Positions 34,259 to 43,499 of a stretch of 64,000 nucleotides of DNA are shown here, one piece after another. The position numbers and the translations under genes were made by a program. How positions within the stretch are numbered: the first letter of the stretch is position 1; each line of letters opens with the position of its first letter. The notes beneath the pieces were generated by a model, which saw only the letters and a program-made list of their open reading frames with translations, was not told the origin of the DNA and did not search any database. Origin of the DNA: Cloacimonetes bacterium UBA6097 (GTDB taxonomy: Bacteria; Cloacimonadota; Cloacimonadia; Cloacimonadales; Cloacimonadaceae); NCBI GenBank assembly GCA_002435865.1, contig DIWV01000014.1, positions 12,160-76,159 on the forward strand, in the 5' to 3' direction.

Positions 34259-34726
34259 ATGTTAGTATATGATTTTTTAAACTCGCTAAAAAGTAATTTT
34301 GAGCAAATTAATCCACAGAAGCAAATTCAAGAGTTTTATCAAACTCTGTTGAAAAGAGTTAACAAAAAAGAAGCGCTGTGCCACTTTTCTCAATTACTGA
34401 TTACTCCTGATAGGGGGTTATCATTAGAGGTTATGTATTTTGACGGTTTTTGTATCTGCGATTATGTGTTTTCCAAGGAATTAGTAACACATACAATAGC
34501 AAAGATGAAAGACGTGTCTTCAATTCGGCTAGAAATTGGAACAGGTAATACAAATAATACACAAAACGATTCTAATCAAAATCCTGAAGATAGCACAACA
34601 ATAACTGTTTCCTTTGATATCAATGGAGTAGATGACTCACTATTTTACGCTGGAAACAAAAGTAAAATGGACGACATAATCTCGCTTTATTACACAATGT
34701 TAGAGGTAAGCGATTATGGAAAATAA
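34259..34726 (+). CDS. Unknown protein, AT-rich gene
   Basis: A 155-residue soluble protein without signal peptide or recognisable motif. The last third has a low-complexity Asn/Thr stretch (TGNTNNTQNDSNQNPEDSTT) before a predicted helical end. AGGAGG 6 nt upstream fixes ATG 34259, although the frame is open further up within the DUF58 gene. The next gene overlaps its 3' end by 11 nt. Base and codon use look more AT-rich than in the flanking DUF58 and malic enzyme genes, suggesting acquisition from outside. Confidence 0.6.
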   Translation: MLVYDFLNSLKSNFEQINPQKQIQEFYQTLLKRVNKKEALCHFSQLLITPDRGLSLEVMYFDGFCICDYVFSKELVTHTIAKMKDVSSIRLEIGTGNTNNTQNDSNQNPEDSTTITVSFDINGVDDSLFYAGNKSKMDDIISLYYTMLEVSDYGK

Positions 34727-35384
34727 TATTGTATCTTCTATCCTAGTAAATTTGAGTTATCTTGCCCAAATTTTTGGGGTTATATTTGTAGCTTTTTATG
34801 TATACTATACAAAAAACACGTTAGAGGAGATTAAAAAGCAAACCGATAACCAACTAGATGCATATGTTAAGTTTGAACTACTGAATGAAAAAGATGTATC
34901 CGAATATATAAGAGAGTCTAGATTGTCTCCCACAAGTCGTAGTATTCATTCCAGACATAGTGTAAAGGGGAAATACCTTGATAGAGACATCTCACAAAAA
35001 GTTCTCGATATTATAAAGCCACATTTTCCTCAATTAACAGATGACTTATTTACTGGAAATTATATTTACTTACGAGCCACAAATTTTGGGAAGTGCGTTG
35101 TTGATAAACTAGAGGTTGACTTTGAAATTGATGTGAAAGTAGCTGAATCCCTATGCAAAAATCATGGGCTTCATGAAAATTACAACTATAAAAAGAAGTT
35201 TACGATAAAAGAAATTGTTGATTGTAATGGTGGAAACACAATAATCCAATTGATTTCATCAGCTACATTTCCAGAATATTCTATAAAAATTAGTGGCTGT
35301 TATTTCGATATAAAAAATCGTAAATATGACATACCAGAATTACCTTATTCAGATAAAAATGACCATTTGTTAAACGTAACCTGA
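34716..35384 (+). CDS. Unknown protein with one N-terminal membrane helix
   Basis: A 222-residue protein. One N-terminal membrane helix (LSYLAQIFGVIFVAFYVYY) is followed by a short coiled region (KNTLEEIKKQTDNQLDAYVK) and a soluble beta-rich domain of about 150 residues. This layout resembles the membrane-anchored sensors or effectors found in small accessory cassettes, but no family is recognised. It overlaps the preceding gene by 11 nt, so the two probably form a two-gene unit. Confidence 0.6.
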   Translation: MENNIVSSILVNLSYLAQIFGVIFVAFYVYYTKNTLEEIKKQTDNQLDAYVKFELLNEKDVSEYIRESRLSPTSRSIHSRHSVKGKYLDRDISQKVLDIIKPHFPQLTDDLFTGNYIYLRATNFGKCVVDKLEVDFEIDVKVAESLCKNHGLHENYNYKKKFTIKEIVDCNGGNTIIQLISSATFPEYSIKISGCYFDIKNRKYDIPELPYSDKNDHLLNVT

Positions 35385-35398
35385 ACCACTTAATATAA

Positions 35399-35533
35399 AT
35401 GAAACTGCTCAATACTACCAATATCAAAGATAAAATGATAGAACAATTGGCTGTACTTGGAACGTATATTGATCCCCTTGTCGAGAATTCAATCAAACAA
35501 GAACTTGAAAGTGAAACTACGGATCTTTCTTGA
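35399..35533 (+). pseudogene. Truncated N-terminal fragment of a class I fumarase alpha subunit
   Basis: The 44 codons from ATG 35399 to TGA 35533 align without gaps to the first 44 residues of the intact fumarase alpha subunit at 36298, with 17 identities that include the LGTxID-x-x-VE core. After the stop no reading frame continues the similarity. I see no clear ribosome site. It is either what is left of an older fumarase gene or a partial duplicate. The moderate identity argues against a recent copy of the neighbouring gene. Confidence 0.6.
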
Positions 35534-35594
35534 AGAAGGCAGGTCTTATGTGTCACTTTCTAAATTGGAAAAAGTGTATTAATAGGAGGAATGA

Positions 35595-36209
35595 ATGGAA
35601 GATAAATTTGCCGAATTAGATGTTGATATCGAGATTTATAAAAACATAAACAAATATCGGCTACACGCAGACAGGGTGAGATTTACTTTGTTTCTTGGAT
35701 ATTTAACTGCCTTCGCTGCAATTTTATATTACCTTTCTTCTAAAGCCATCACAAGTCTTTCCTCGGATATTATCGTTTTCTGTATTGTTATTTATGTAGT
35801 TTCAATATTATATTTAATTATCTTAGCCATTCAGAATTGGTACTATGTATTATTTGCTAAATTTAAAAATGAATGTGAAGAAAGGCTTCTTAACAAAACC
35901 AAATTGAGATCATTAAGTAAATATGCAGAAGATAACGGGTCTAGAATCAACCCTAATCATCCTGCATTCATTTTAGTATTTTTAATATATTGCCTAATAA
36001 ACAGCTACATTGCTTTTGTGTTACTCACTTTTATAATGGACAGCTTAGGATATTATTTTATTATAGCTGTGAAATTGATAATAATAGCTCTTATGGTCGC
36101 AACTCATTTAGTATTATTGAATATAATGATGAGAAACTGGAACTGGGTGTTTAAGCACGTAATAAAGAAGACGAGTGCCCTTTTTAACAAACCAGAAACA
36201 TTGGCATGA
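35595..36209 (+). CDS. Four-helix membrane protein of unknown function, AT-rich gene
   Basis: A 204-residue protein with about four membrane helices in two pairs. The first pair follows a short soluble start (residues 27-80), and the second pair is near 115-165. A charged segment between the pairs (KFKNECEERLLNKTKLRS) and a lysine-rich tail should face the cytoplasm. AGGAGG precedes the ATG. It sits between the fumarase fragment and the intact fumarase operon. Like 34259-35384 it is AT-rich, and it may belong to the same insert. Confidence 0.6.
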   Translation: MEDKFAELDVDIEIYKNINKYRLHADRVRFTLFLGYLTAFAAILYYLSSKAITSLSSDIIVFCIVIYVVSILYLIILAIQNWYYVLFAKFKNECEERLLNKTKLRSLSKYAEDNGSRINPNHPAFILVFLIYCLINSYIAFVLLTFIMDSLGYYFIIAVKLIIIALMVATHLVLLNIMMRNWNWVFKHVIKKTSALFNKPETLA

Positions 36210-36297
36210 TTGGATTTGTATCACACCAAGCTCCTATTATTTATGCTAAATTGTTACTTTGATGGCAATAAAATAGAAGATAAGGATATGTTCAGCA

Positions 36298-37170
36298 ATG
36301 AAAGATATTAATATTGAAGTTATAAAACCAAAAATTAAACTTGCCTTAACAGATTTAGGGACACATATTGATTCTCGTGTAGAAGATGCTATTAATAATG
36401 CAATTTTCGAGGAGACCCAATCTATTGCAAAGGATGTTTTACAAACTATGCTTGATAATTATAGGATCGCTCGAAGCGAGAATATTCCAGTTTGTCAGGA
36501 CACAGGTTCTGTTGTTTTTTTATTAGAATTAGGTGAAGAATTGTGTTTTAAAAACAGTCTAATAAATTTGTTACATGAGTGTGTAAGCGAAGTATGGAAA
36601 GAACATCAATATAGAGATTCAATAGTTAAAGACCCAGTTTTTCATAGAAATATCACAAAGAATAATTCACCTGCTATTATACACACAGAGTTGGTTAAAG
36701 GAGATGATACAACTATATATATAGCACTAAAAGGTGGTGGCGCTGAAAATATGAGTGCATTGAAGATGTTAAACCCTTCAGATGGACGAGAAGGAATAAA
36801 AAAGTTCATTATTGATACTGTTTTATTAGCAAGTGGCAACGCATGTCCTCCAATAATAATTGGAGTTGGAGTTGGTGGTAACTTTGAACAGGTAGCATAT
36901 CTATCAAAAAAGGCTTTATTTCGCGAACTACAATCTACTAATTCTGATAAAGAGTGGGCTGCGTTTGAACAAGAAATACTAACAGATGTTAATGAATTAG
37001 GTATAGGTCCACAAGGTTTAGGCGGAAAAACTACCGCATTAGCTGTTCATATTGAGACTGCACCATGTCATATTGCATCTTTGCCAGTAGCGGTAAATCT
37101 ACAATGTCACGCACATAGAATCACAAAAATTGTCTTGCAAGATAGTGACTATGACTATTTTGTAATGTAA
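36298..37170 (+). CDS. Class I fumarate hydratase, alpha (N-terminal) subunit
   Basis: A 290-residue subunit of the two-part iron-sulfur hydro-lyase. Cluster cysteines are expected in IPVCQDTGSVVF near residue 64, GNACPPIIIGVGVGG near 182, and the PCHIASLP segment near 258. Length matches the separate alpha subunits of anaerobes. The beta subunit follows after 14 nt. The substrate could also be tartrate, since the family includes L-tartrate dehydratase, but the malic enzyme downstream favours fumarate to malate. Confidence 0.88.
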   Translation: MKDINIEVIKPKIKLALTDLGTHIDSRVEDAINNAIFEETQSIAKDVLQTMLDNYRIARSENIPVCQDTGSVVFLLELGEELCFKNSLINLLHECVSEVWKEHQYRDSIVKDPVFHRNITKNNSPAIIHTELVKGDDTTIYIALKGGGAENMSALKMLNPSDGREGIKKFIIDTVLLASGNACPPIIIGVGVGGNFEQVAYLSKKALFRELQSTNSDKEWAAFEQEILTDVNELGIGPQGLGGKTTALAVHIETAPCHIASLPVAVNLQCHAHRITKIVLQDSDYDYFVM

Positions 37171-37184
37171 TGGGGGAATAGACA

Positions 37185-37697
37185 TTGAAGGAACTAAAAA
37201 TCATTCGACTAAGACTTCCACTATCAAAGAGTAAAAAAAACAATTTACATAAAATGGATAAGGTTTTACTTACTGGAACTATCTATACTGCCAGGGATCA
37301 AGCGCACAAAAGGATAGTTGAATTCATTGAGACTGGGAAAGAGTTGCCTTTTAGATTAAAAGATGCTGCCATCTTTTATGCAGGACCGACGCCTGCCAAG
37401 CCAAATTCAGTTTGTGGAGCTATTGGCCCTACTACATCCTCAAGAATGGACAGGTACACACCAATCTTACTAGACAATGGAGTTAAGGTTTTAATCGGTA
37501 AGGGTGAACGGAGTAAGGAAGTAAGATCATCTATCTTAAAGCATAATGCACTATATCTTGTAGCAGTTGGCGGAGCAGCAGCATTATTATCAAAATGTAT
37601 AATTTCCTGTGAAGTCGTCTGTTGGGAAGATTTGGGTACCGAAGCTATTCACAGACTGGAAGTAAAAGACTTCCCCTGCTACGTTTCAGTTATATAG
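37185..37697 (+). CDS. Class I fumarate hydratase, beta (C-terminal) subunit
   Basis: A 170-residue protein matching the C-terminal half of class I fumarases. Signatures are LLTGTIYTARDQAHKRI near residues 29-45, FYAGPTPAKP near 64-73 and GPTTSSRMDRYTPILLDNG near 81-99. Translation starts at TTG 37185, with GGGGGA 8 nt upstream. It lies 7 nt before the malic enzyme gene, so alpha, beta and malic enzyme are probably one transcript turning fumarate into pyruvate. Confidence 0.9.
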   Translation: MKELKIIRLRLPLSKSKKNNLHKMDKVLLTGTIYTARDQAHKRIVEFIETGKELPFRLKDAAIFYAGPTPAKPNSVCGAIGPTTSSRMDRYTPILLDNGVKVLIGKGERSKEVRSSILKHNALYLVAVGGAAALLSKCIISCEVVCWEDLGTEAIHRLEVKDFPCYVSVI

Positions 37698-37704
37698 GAT
37701 TTAA

Positions 37705-39159
37705 ATGACAGAATTAAAACTTACCCTGGAGAACCTTAAAGACTGCTTTCCTGCTTCTTTTACTGAAGAGCAGAAAGCTAAGGCACAGACGCTTTTCCTG
37801 AAAAAGCTGTCCCTTGCTATGCATACTTCCTACCAGGGCAAGATGCAGACCGTACCCAAAGCAGGAATCTGGGGATTTAACTGGTTTAATGTCTGGTACA
37901 CCCCCGGAGTTTCTTCTGTTTCCACAACCATTCGTGACAACCCGGACTCTTCATTCCAATTGAGCAACCGCAGCAATCTTGTAGCAGTTGTAAGTGATTC
38001 AACACGGGTTCTGGGAGATGGGGACTGCACACCTCCGGGCGGACTTGGTGTTATGGAAGGCAAGGCAATGCTGATGAAGCACCTTGGTGGTGTGGATGCC
38101 ATAGCTTTATGCATAAATAACCGTGATGAGAATGGTAAAGCAGACCCTGATAGAATCATTGAATTCGTTAAAATGCTCGAACCCAGTGTCGGGGCTGTTA
38201 ATCTGGAAGATATCTCACAGCCAAACTGCTATAAAGTTTTGGATACACTACGCGAAGAGTGCAATATCCCCGTCTGGCATGATGACGCACAGGGCACAGC
38301 CTGCGTAACTTTGGCAGGACTTATCAATGCTCTGAAGCTGGCTGATAAAAAGATTGAAGACGTAAAGACTGTTCTATATGGTGCCGGTTCGTCCAATACA
38401 ACCATTGCAAGTTTCCTGCTGCAGAGCGGATTGAAGCCGGAAAACGTTATCATTTTTGACAGTAAGAGCGGACTTCATATAAAAAGAAAAGACCTTGAAA
38501 GTAATCCCAATGAGTTTAAGAAGTGGGAACTGGCTTTAAAGACAAATCCACTTTGCATAGATAGAATCGAAGATGCAATGAAAGGTGCGGATGTTCTTAT
38601 AGCGCTATCCACTCCCGGACCGGATACTGTGAAGAAAGAATGGATTAAGCTCATGAACAGTAAGGCGATTGTCTTTGTCTGTGCCAATCCTGTTCCCGAG
38701 ATTTATCCTTTTGCAGCAAAAGAAGCAGGTGCCTTTATTGTTGCAACGGGAAGGGGTGATTTCCCCAATCAGGTAAACAATTCTTTAGGTTTTCCCGGTA
38801 TCCTGAAAGGGGCTTTGATGGTTCGTGCAAGAAAAATAACTGATGCAATGGCAATAAGAGCTGCGCACTCATTGGCAGATTTTGCGGAGAAAAGAGGTAT
38901 TGACAAGGATAACATTCTTCCCACTATGGACGAAATTGAAGTGTTCCCACAGGAAGCTGCAGATGTTGCCATGCAGGCTATTGAGGATGGAGTTGCCAGA
39001 ATCCAGCTAACCTGGGATGAAGCATATAACAAAGCAAAGCAGGAAATTGACGAGTCCAGGGCTGTAACAGCCTTACTGATGAAAGAAGGATTAATAAAAG
39101 AACCTTCTCGGGATATGATTAATAATATATTTACTGAAGTTATCAGGGAGTTATCATGA
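37705..39159 (+). CDS. Malic enzyme (malate to pyruvate, NAD(P)-dependent)
   Basis: A 484-residue malic enzyme. Recognised blocks are VWYTPGVSSVS near residue 69, SDSTRVLGDGDCTPPGGLGV near 97-116 (substrate and metal site), NLEDISQPNCYKVLDTL near 171, WHDDAQGTACVTLAGLINAL near 190-209, and FVCANPVPEI near 330. The nucleotide-binding loop reads LYGAGSSNTTIASFL instead of the usual GxGxxG-type form, so cofactor preference is unclear. Following fumarase directly, it completes a fumarate-malate-pyruvate segment. Its stop overlaps the PhnE-like gene. Confidence 0.88.
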   Translation: MTELKLTLENLKDCFPASFTEEQKAKAQTLFLKKLSLAMHTSYQGKMQTVPKAGIWGFNWFNVWYTPGVSSVSTTIRDNPDSSFQLSNRSNLVAVVSDSTRVLGDGDCTPPGGLGVMEGKAMLMKHLGGVDAIALCINNRDENGKADPDRIIEFVKMLEPSVGAVNLEDISQPNCYKVLDTLREECNIPVWHDDAQGTACVTLAGLINALKLADKKIEDVKTVLYGAGSSNTTIASFLLQSGLKPENVIIFDSKSGLHIKRKDLESNPNEFKKWELALKTNPLCIDRIEDAMKGADVLIALSTPGPDTVKKEWIKLMNSKAIVFVCANPVPEIYPFAAKEAGAFIVATGRGDFPNQVNNSLGFPGILKGALMVRARKITDAMAIRAAHSLADFAEKRGIDKDNILPTMDEIEVFPQEAADVAMQAIEDGVARIQLTWDEAYNKAKQEIDESRAVTALLMKEGLIKEPSRDMINNIFTEVIRELS

Positions 39160-40190
39160 AGATAGCTACGATAATCAAACGAATCAGCATAAACTTCGGT
39201 TTCTGGTTGTATATCAGTGCCTGCGCTTTGTATATTCTAAACGTTAGCACAGAGCAAAACCACAAATGGTGGTATGTGTTTATTGCTTCGTTTATATTAA
39301 CTTTATTGAGTATGAAATCAAAAACCAATATCGGGAAATATCTCACCAAGCCCAAAGTCCCGATGCCTACATCCAAAAATCAAAAGACAACCGCTGTAAT
39401 TGTACCTGCCAGATGGCACAAAACTCTCTGGGGCTGGCAGATAGCGCTGGTTTTAATCCTTACTTTCATTACCGGCTGGATGGTCGTGGAAATCAATCCG
39501 GGTAAGTTTTTCCTGCAGTTTAAAAATGCGGGAGGAATCATGTCCGGTATCTTTAATCCTGATTTCACAGCCCTGATGCCGATGATAAAGGCTTTGATAG
39601 AAACTATCTTCCTGGCTTTGATGAGCACAGTGTTTGCCATTCCTTTCGCTTTCCTGATCAGCTTCTTTGCTGCTAGAAACCTGATGCCAAAAACCTGGCT
39701 GGGCAATTCTGTTTATGTTATCATCAGAACGGTAGCAACAATTGGACGCTCAATTGAAGCAATCGTCTGGGCGATAATCTTTTGTGTCTGGGTAGGCATC
39801 GGACCTTTTGCAGGCATGCTGGCGCTTTGGGTGCACAGCATAGCATCTTTGATAAAGCTTTATTCAGAACAGATAGAAAACATAGATCCCGGTCCTGTGG
39901 AAGCGATTAAAGCCACAGGCGCAGCAACTCTGCAGGTCTGGCGTTATGCTGTGATTCCGCAGATCCTGTCACCTTATCTGGCATTTACCATTTACAGATG
40001 GGACATAAATGTGAGGATGGCAACAATAGTCGGCTTTGTTGGCGGCGGTGGTATCGGACTGGCTTTGCAGCAGCAGCAACAAATGCTGGCATGGCGCAAC
40101 GTTGGACTGATTATGTGGCTGATTGCATTGGTGGTCTGGATAATGGATATGATTTCAGGCGCAGTACGGCAAAGCCTGAGTGAGATATAG
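39156..40190 (+). CDS. PhnE-type ABC transporter permease without partners
   Basis: A 344-residue permease. An N-terminal extension of about 90 residues holds a first pair of helices. The PhnE-like core follows from about residue 130. The cytoplasmic EAA loop that docks to an ATPase is present (EAIKATGAATLQVWRYAVIP near 250-269), as is the GFVGGGGIGLALQQQQQML end typical of phosphonate/phosphite permeases. No ATPase or binding-protein gene is in the window. It overlaps the malic enzyme by ATGA. Confidence 0.82.
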   Translation: MKIATIIKRISINFGFWLYISACALYILNVSTEQNHKWWYVFIASFILTLLSMKSKTNIGKYLTKPKVPMPTSKNQKTTAVIVPARWHKTLWGWQIALVLILTFITGWMVVEINPGKFFLQFKNAGGIMSGIFNPDFTALMPMIKALIETIFLALMSTVFAIPFAFLISFFAARNLMPKTWLGNSVYVIIRTVATIGRSIEAIVWAIIFCVWVGIGPFAGMLALWVHSIASLIKLYSEQIENIDPGPVEAIKATGAATLQVWRYAVIPQILSPYLAFTIYRWDINVRMATIVGFVGGGGIGLALQQQQQMLAWRNVGLIMWLIALVVWIMDMISGAVRQSLSEI

Positions 40191-40256
40191 AAATCAAGGA
40201 ATGGATTCCCGATCAGGTTGGGCAAGACAATTAACAAGAACTACTTTCAGGTCTGT

Positions 40257-40345
40257 CATTCCCGCGAAGGCGGGAATCCAGTCTTAGAGACAGCAGGCAC
40301 GGTTATTTAATAAAACAGCATGGGTTCCTGCCTACGCAGGAACGA
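40257..40345. repeat. Pair of dispersed inverted repeats (REP/ERIC-like)
   Basis: Two short hairpins flank about 35 nt: CATTCCCGCGAAGGCGGGAA near 40257-40277 and TTCCTGCCTACGCAGGAA near 40325-40342. The second is nearly the same sequence as the right half of the insert inside recG (57959-57985), and the first is a common relative. They lie in the gap between the PhnE-like permease and the nucleoside phosphorylase. Confidence 0.8.
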
Positions 40346-40365
40346 CGAAAAAAGGAAAAAAACAC

Positions 40366-41712
40366 ATGAATCCTGTTGAACTGATACTTAAAAAACGTAA
40401 TGGCTATATTTTAACAGCCGAAGAGATAAACTTTTTTATCAATTCCTACTTAAGCGGCAAAATCACTGAATACCAAATGTCCGCCTTTCTGATGGCGATT
40501 TATTTCCAGGGATTGATGCCTGAAGAAATCAGCTCTTTAACCAAATGTTACATTGATTCCGGCAAAAGCATTGAGTTTCCTGTTGGTTTAATTACCGCAG
40601 ACAAACATTCCACCGGTGGAGTAGGCGACAAAATCAGCCTGATGCTGGCTCCGATTGCTGCTGCTTTGGGACTGTATGTACCGATGATTTCAGGCAGAGG
40701 TCTTGGACATACAGGCGGTACCCTGGACAAACTGGAAGCTATTCCCGGTTTTCAAACCCAGTACAACATGGAAGATTTCAGGGACTTGACCATCAAACAT
40801 AAAGTGGCAATGGTCGGGCAATCTGCCCAGCTTGTGCCAGCAGATAAAAAGATTTATGCCCTGCGTGATGTAACGGCAACTGTGGAAAGTCCGGGTCTCA
40901 TCACAGCCAGCATTATGAGCAAGAAGATTGCCGAAGGCGCCAGGCATCTGGTCATAGATTTAAAAGTCGGCAGCGGTGCTTTTATGCCAAACCTGCAAAG
41001 AGCAAAGGAACTGGCAGAGCTGCTGATTAAAACAGGACATAGTTTCGGACAAAAAGTCACAGTTGTGTTCACCAATATGAACGCTCCACTGGGAACTCAT
41101 ATCGGCAATGCCCTGGAAGTGATTGAAGCGATTGATTATCTAAAGGGTGTTTATCTGCCTGACACGCAAATCATTACCGAAACTCTGGTGGCAGAAATGC
41201 TGCTCAGCGCTGAAATAGTTAAAACGCTGGAAGAAACAATCCAGAAGATTAGAGAAGTTGTGCAAAACGGTAGCGCTCTGCAGAAATTCAAAGAGATGAT
41301 TACAGCGCAGGGCGGCGATGCCTCTGTTTGTGACGATTACAGCAGGTTTGACCAGGCACAGCACAAAATACCCATTATTGCTCAGCAGACAGGCTTTGTA
41401 CAAAGCATTGACTCTAAAAACATCGGCTATGCATTGATAGGTGTAAAAGCAGGCAGAACCAGCGTTACAGACCCCATTGAATATGGCACGGGCGCAATAT
41501 TCTATCCCAAAGTAGGCGACAAAATCAGTGCAGGACAGGAAATCGGAACTCTGTTTACCAATTCTCAAGAGAATAGCAGCGAAGTCATAAAACGCATTCT
41601 ATCGGGTATTAAACTAAGCCCTGAAAATGTTGCTCATGAACCAATAATCCTGGGCAGAATGACTTTGGCAGACCTGACTATTAATACACAAAATCCGATA
41701 TCTTTTATTTAG
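40366..41712 (+). CDS. Pyrimidine-nucleoside (thymidine) phosphorylase
   Basis: A 448-residue enzyme that splits pyrimidine nucleosides with phosphate. Signatures are KHSTGGVGDKISLMLAP near residue 79, MISGRGLGHTGGTLDKLEAI near 106-125 (family signature) and a C-terminal PYNP domain with the AGRTSVTDPI segment near 365. Full length. It is separated from the permease by the repeat pair at 40257, so co-transcription is uncertain. It feeds deoxyribose/ribose-1-phosphate and bases into fermentation. Confidence 0.93.
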   Translation: MNPVELILKKRNGYILTAEEINFFINSYLSGKITEYQMSAFLMAIYFQGLMPEEISSLTKCYIDSGKSIEFPVGLITADKHSTGGVGDKISLMLAPIAAALGLYVPMISGRGLGHTGGTLDKLEAIPGFQTQYNMEDFRDLTIKHKVAMVGQSAQLVPADKKIYALRDVTATVESPGLITASIMSKKIAEGARHLVIDLKVGSGAFMPNLQRAKELAELLIKTGHSFGQKVTVVFTNMNAPLGTHIGNALEVIEAIDYLKGVYLPDTQIITETLVAEMLLSAEIVKTLEETIQKIREVVQNGSALQKFKEMITAQGGDASVCDDYSRFDQAQHKIPIIAQQTGFVQSIDSKNIGYALIGVKAGRTSVTDPIEYGTGAIFYPKVGDKISAGQEIGTLFTNSQENSSEVIKRILSGIKLSPENVAHEPIILGRMTLADLTINTQNPISFI

Positions 41713-41720
41713 TTTATATC

Positions 41721-43082
41721 TTACTTCAAAAGAAGCATTTTTTTCACTACAGTTTCTCTTCCATTTGAAAGCTTATAAATGTATATTCCTGATGCCATTT
41801 TTTCCCCTTGAATATCTGTTCCATTCCAATCAATAAAGTGTTCTCCTGCTTTTAATTGAGCTTTATCATACAGTATTTTTACAAGTTGTCCGCGTGAGTT
41901 GTAAATCTTTAGACTTATTGCACCGTTTTTCCGGTTGGAGAAGCTTATTTTAGTTGTTTGTGAGAAAGGATTTGGATAGTTTTGTTTGAGAGTCAATCCG
42001 TTGACAGAAGGAATCGCATTATCCTCATTGGAGACATAGTATTCCCATGTGTAACTGATACCGGAGTTGGAAGGGGGAGAAAATCCATCATCAACAGAGT
42101 AACCTTCACCCTTGAATAGACCGTTCTGGTCAAACACCAGACAATAATGGGGCGGATAGAAATCTGGAGGAGGAGGAATAAATTGCGTCTCCCATTGCTC
42201 AATATCAATCTGTGGAATACCGGGAGTGTAATAGTGTATCTGATAGTAATCATATCGTACATCCGACCAGACGCTGTCCTGATAAACCTGTACACATAAA
42301 GAATCTACAAGATATGGAGCAGTCAAACCTGAAAAATTATTGTCCAGACAACTGCCGGGCATATATCCCATCCTTTGCAGAAACATCGGGTTTTGAGTCT
42401 TGAAATAATATCCGTCCGGATACATGTCCGGTCTATAATAAAGCAAGACACGCTTAGTTAGCTGCCAACTTAAAGGATCGGCTGATGTATAGACTAATTC
42501 AGATGTTTTTCTTCCAAGGCTGTCATATACATTGATAGTTTTCTGATAATGTCCAAAGACGTAATTATCGTAGGTGTGCTTATAGCTGCTGTCCGGCTCA
42601 TTTCTTGTAGTATAGTAATAATTTTCGTGAGTTGTGAGAAGCAGTGCCTCATGATATATCCTGGTAGAGTTATATTCCACCAGTCTGTTCTGAGTATCAT
42701 AATGCCCATTCCAGAAAAGCATAACATCTCCCTGACCAACGCTGATATTGTATGAGACAGATTTCCAATCGGGAGTCTGGAATACTGAGGGATTATAGTA
42801 AACTGTATTCAGATGGAACCAACCGGAATCAACACCATTTATTACATCGCGGTGTTCGGCATAGATGGAATCTATCACATCTGTATGCTCTGCCAGATAA
42901 TAGGGGATCTCACGCGAGTAACTGTTGTGGGGCATCCAGTTTCCTCCATTATAATCATAGCCTTCATAGTGTGAATCTCTTTGGGAAATTCTCCATACTC
43001 CGTTGATTTGCGCATTAAGTAAACATGAACTCAAAATACAGATACTGAAATTAACCAACATGATAGTAAAAAATCTGCTCAT
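41721..43082 (-). CDS. Secreted protein with FlgD-like/type IX-like sorting domain
   Basis: A 453-residue protein. The N-terminus is a signal peptide (FFTIMLVNFSICILSSCLLNAQ cut to its core; an LSSC lipobox-like site overlaps it). The middle is rich in Tyr, Asp and Asn without a recognised domain. The last 85 residues form the C-terminal sorting region, with LKQNYPNPFSQTTKISFS, GQLVKILYDKAQLKAGEHFI and a terminal SGIYIYKLSNG...KKMLLLK. Such tails send proteins across the outer membrane through a Por-type system. The convergent phosphorylase ends 8 nt away. Confidence 0.75.
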   Translation of the reverse strand: MSRFFTIMLVNFSICILSSCLLNAQINGVWRISQRDSHYEGYDYNGGNWMPHNSYSREIPYYLAEHTDVIDSIYAEHRDVINGVDSGWFHLNTVYYNPSVFQTPDWKSVSYNISVGQGDVMLFWNGHYDTQNRLVEYNSTRIYHEALLLTTHENYYYTTRNEPDSSYKHTYDNYVFGHYQKTINVYDSLGRKTSELVYTSADPLSWQLTKRVLLYYRPDMYPDGYYFKTQNPMFLQRMGYMPGSCLDNNFSGLTAPYLVDSLCVQVYQDSVWSDVRYDYYQIHYYTPGIPQIDIEQWETQFIPPPPDFYPPHYCLVFDQNGLFKGEGYSVDDGFSPPSNSGISYTWEYYVSNEDNAIPSVNGLTLKQNYPNPFSQTTKISFSNRKNGAISLKIYNSRGQLVKILYDKAQLKAGEHFIDWNGTDIQGEKMASGIYIYKLSNGRETVVKKMLLLK

Positions 43083-43296
43083 TAGAGACCTCCATTAAGT
43101 AGGAAACAAGTCATGAGTTAATTTATCTAAATTATTAGTCTTTTATAATTTATTAAGCAAATATTATTCCATTTTGTCTGTTTTGTCGAGTTGGTCCTTT
43201 GGATTGGCTGGTAATTCCTTGGCTCTTCTTTCTTCCTTCATACCCCTTTTTTCCTTCTTTCATGCATCTATCGTTTTACAGAATATCAACAGCATA

Positions 43297-43376
43297 TTTA
43301 CAGTATAGTTTTTGTATTCAAGTATACAGAAACTATACAGAAAGTATACTGCAACTATACTGTAACTATACTGAAG
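43297..43376. repeat. Palindromic array of 11-nt units (element C)
   Basis: Right arm: TATACAGAAAC (43323-43333), TATACAGAAAG (43334-43344), TATACTGCAAC (43345-43355), TATACTGTAAC (43356-43366) and TATACTGAAG (43367-43376). Left arm: TTTACAGTATA (43297-43307) and GTTTTTGTATT (43308-43318), then CAAG. The left arm thus has two inverted units and the right arm five. The same element is found in opposite orientation at 56604-56694. The rest of the 417-nt gap 43083-43499 shows nothing else I can name. Confidence 0.85.
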
Positions 43377-43499
43377 ATAATAAGAGATGAGAATGAGACA
43401 ACCGAGGGAAAAATACCGGTGAAATTGATGGGTAGCTTTTTTGCTTGACCTGATAAACATTATACTTACAAGTGAATATACAAGCAATGGAGAGGAAAA

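Noticed and set aside
43297..43376. Possible CRISPR array
   Set aside because: Units are 11 nt, directly adjacent without spacers, and inverted on one arm; no cas genes are in the window.
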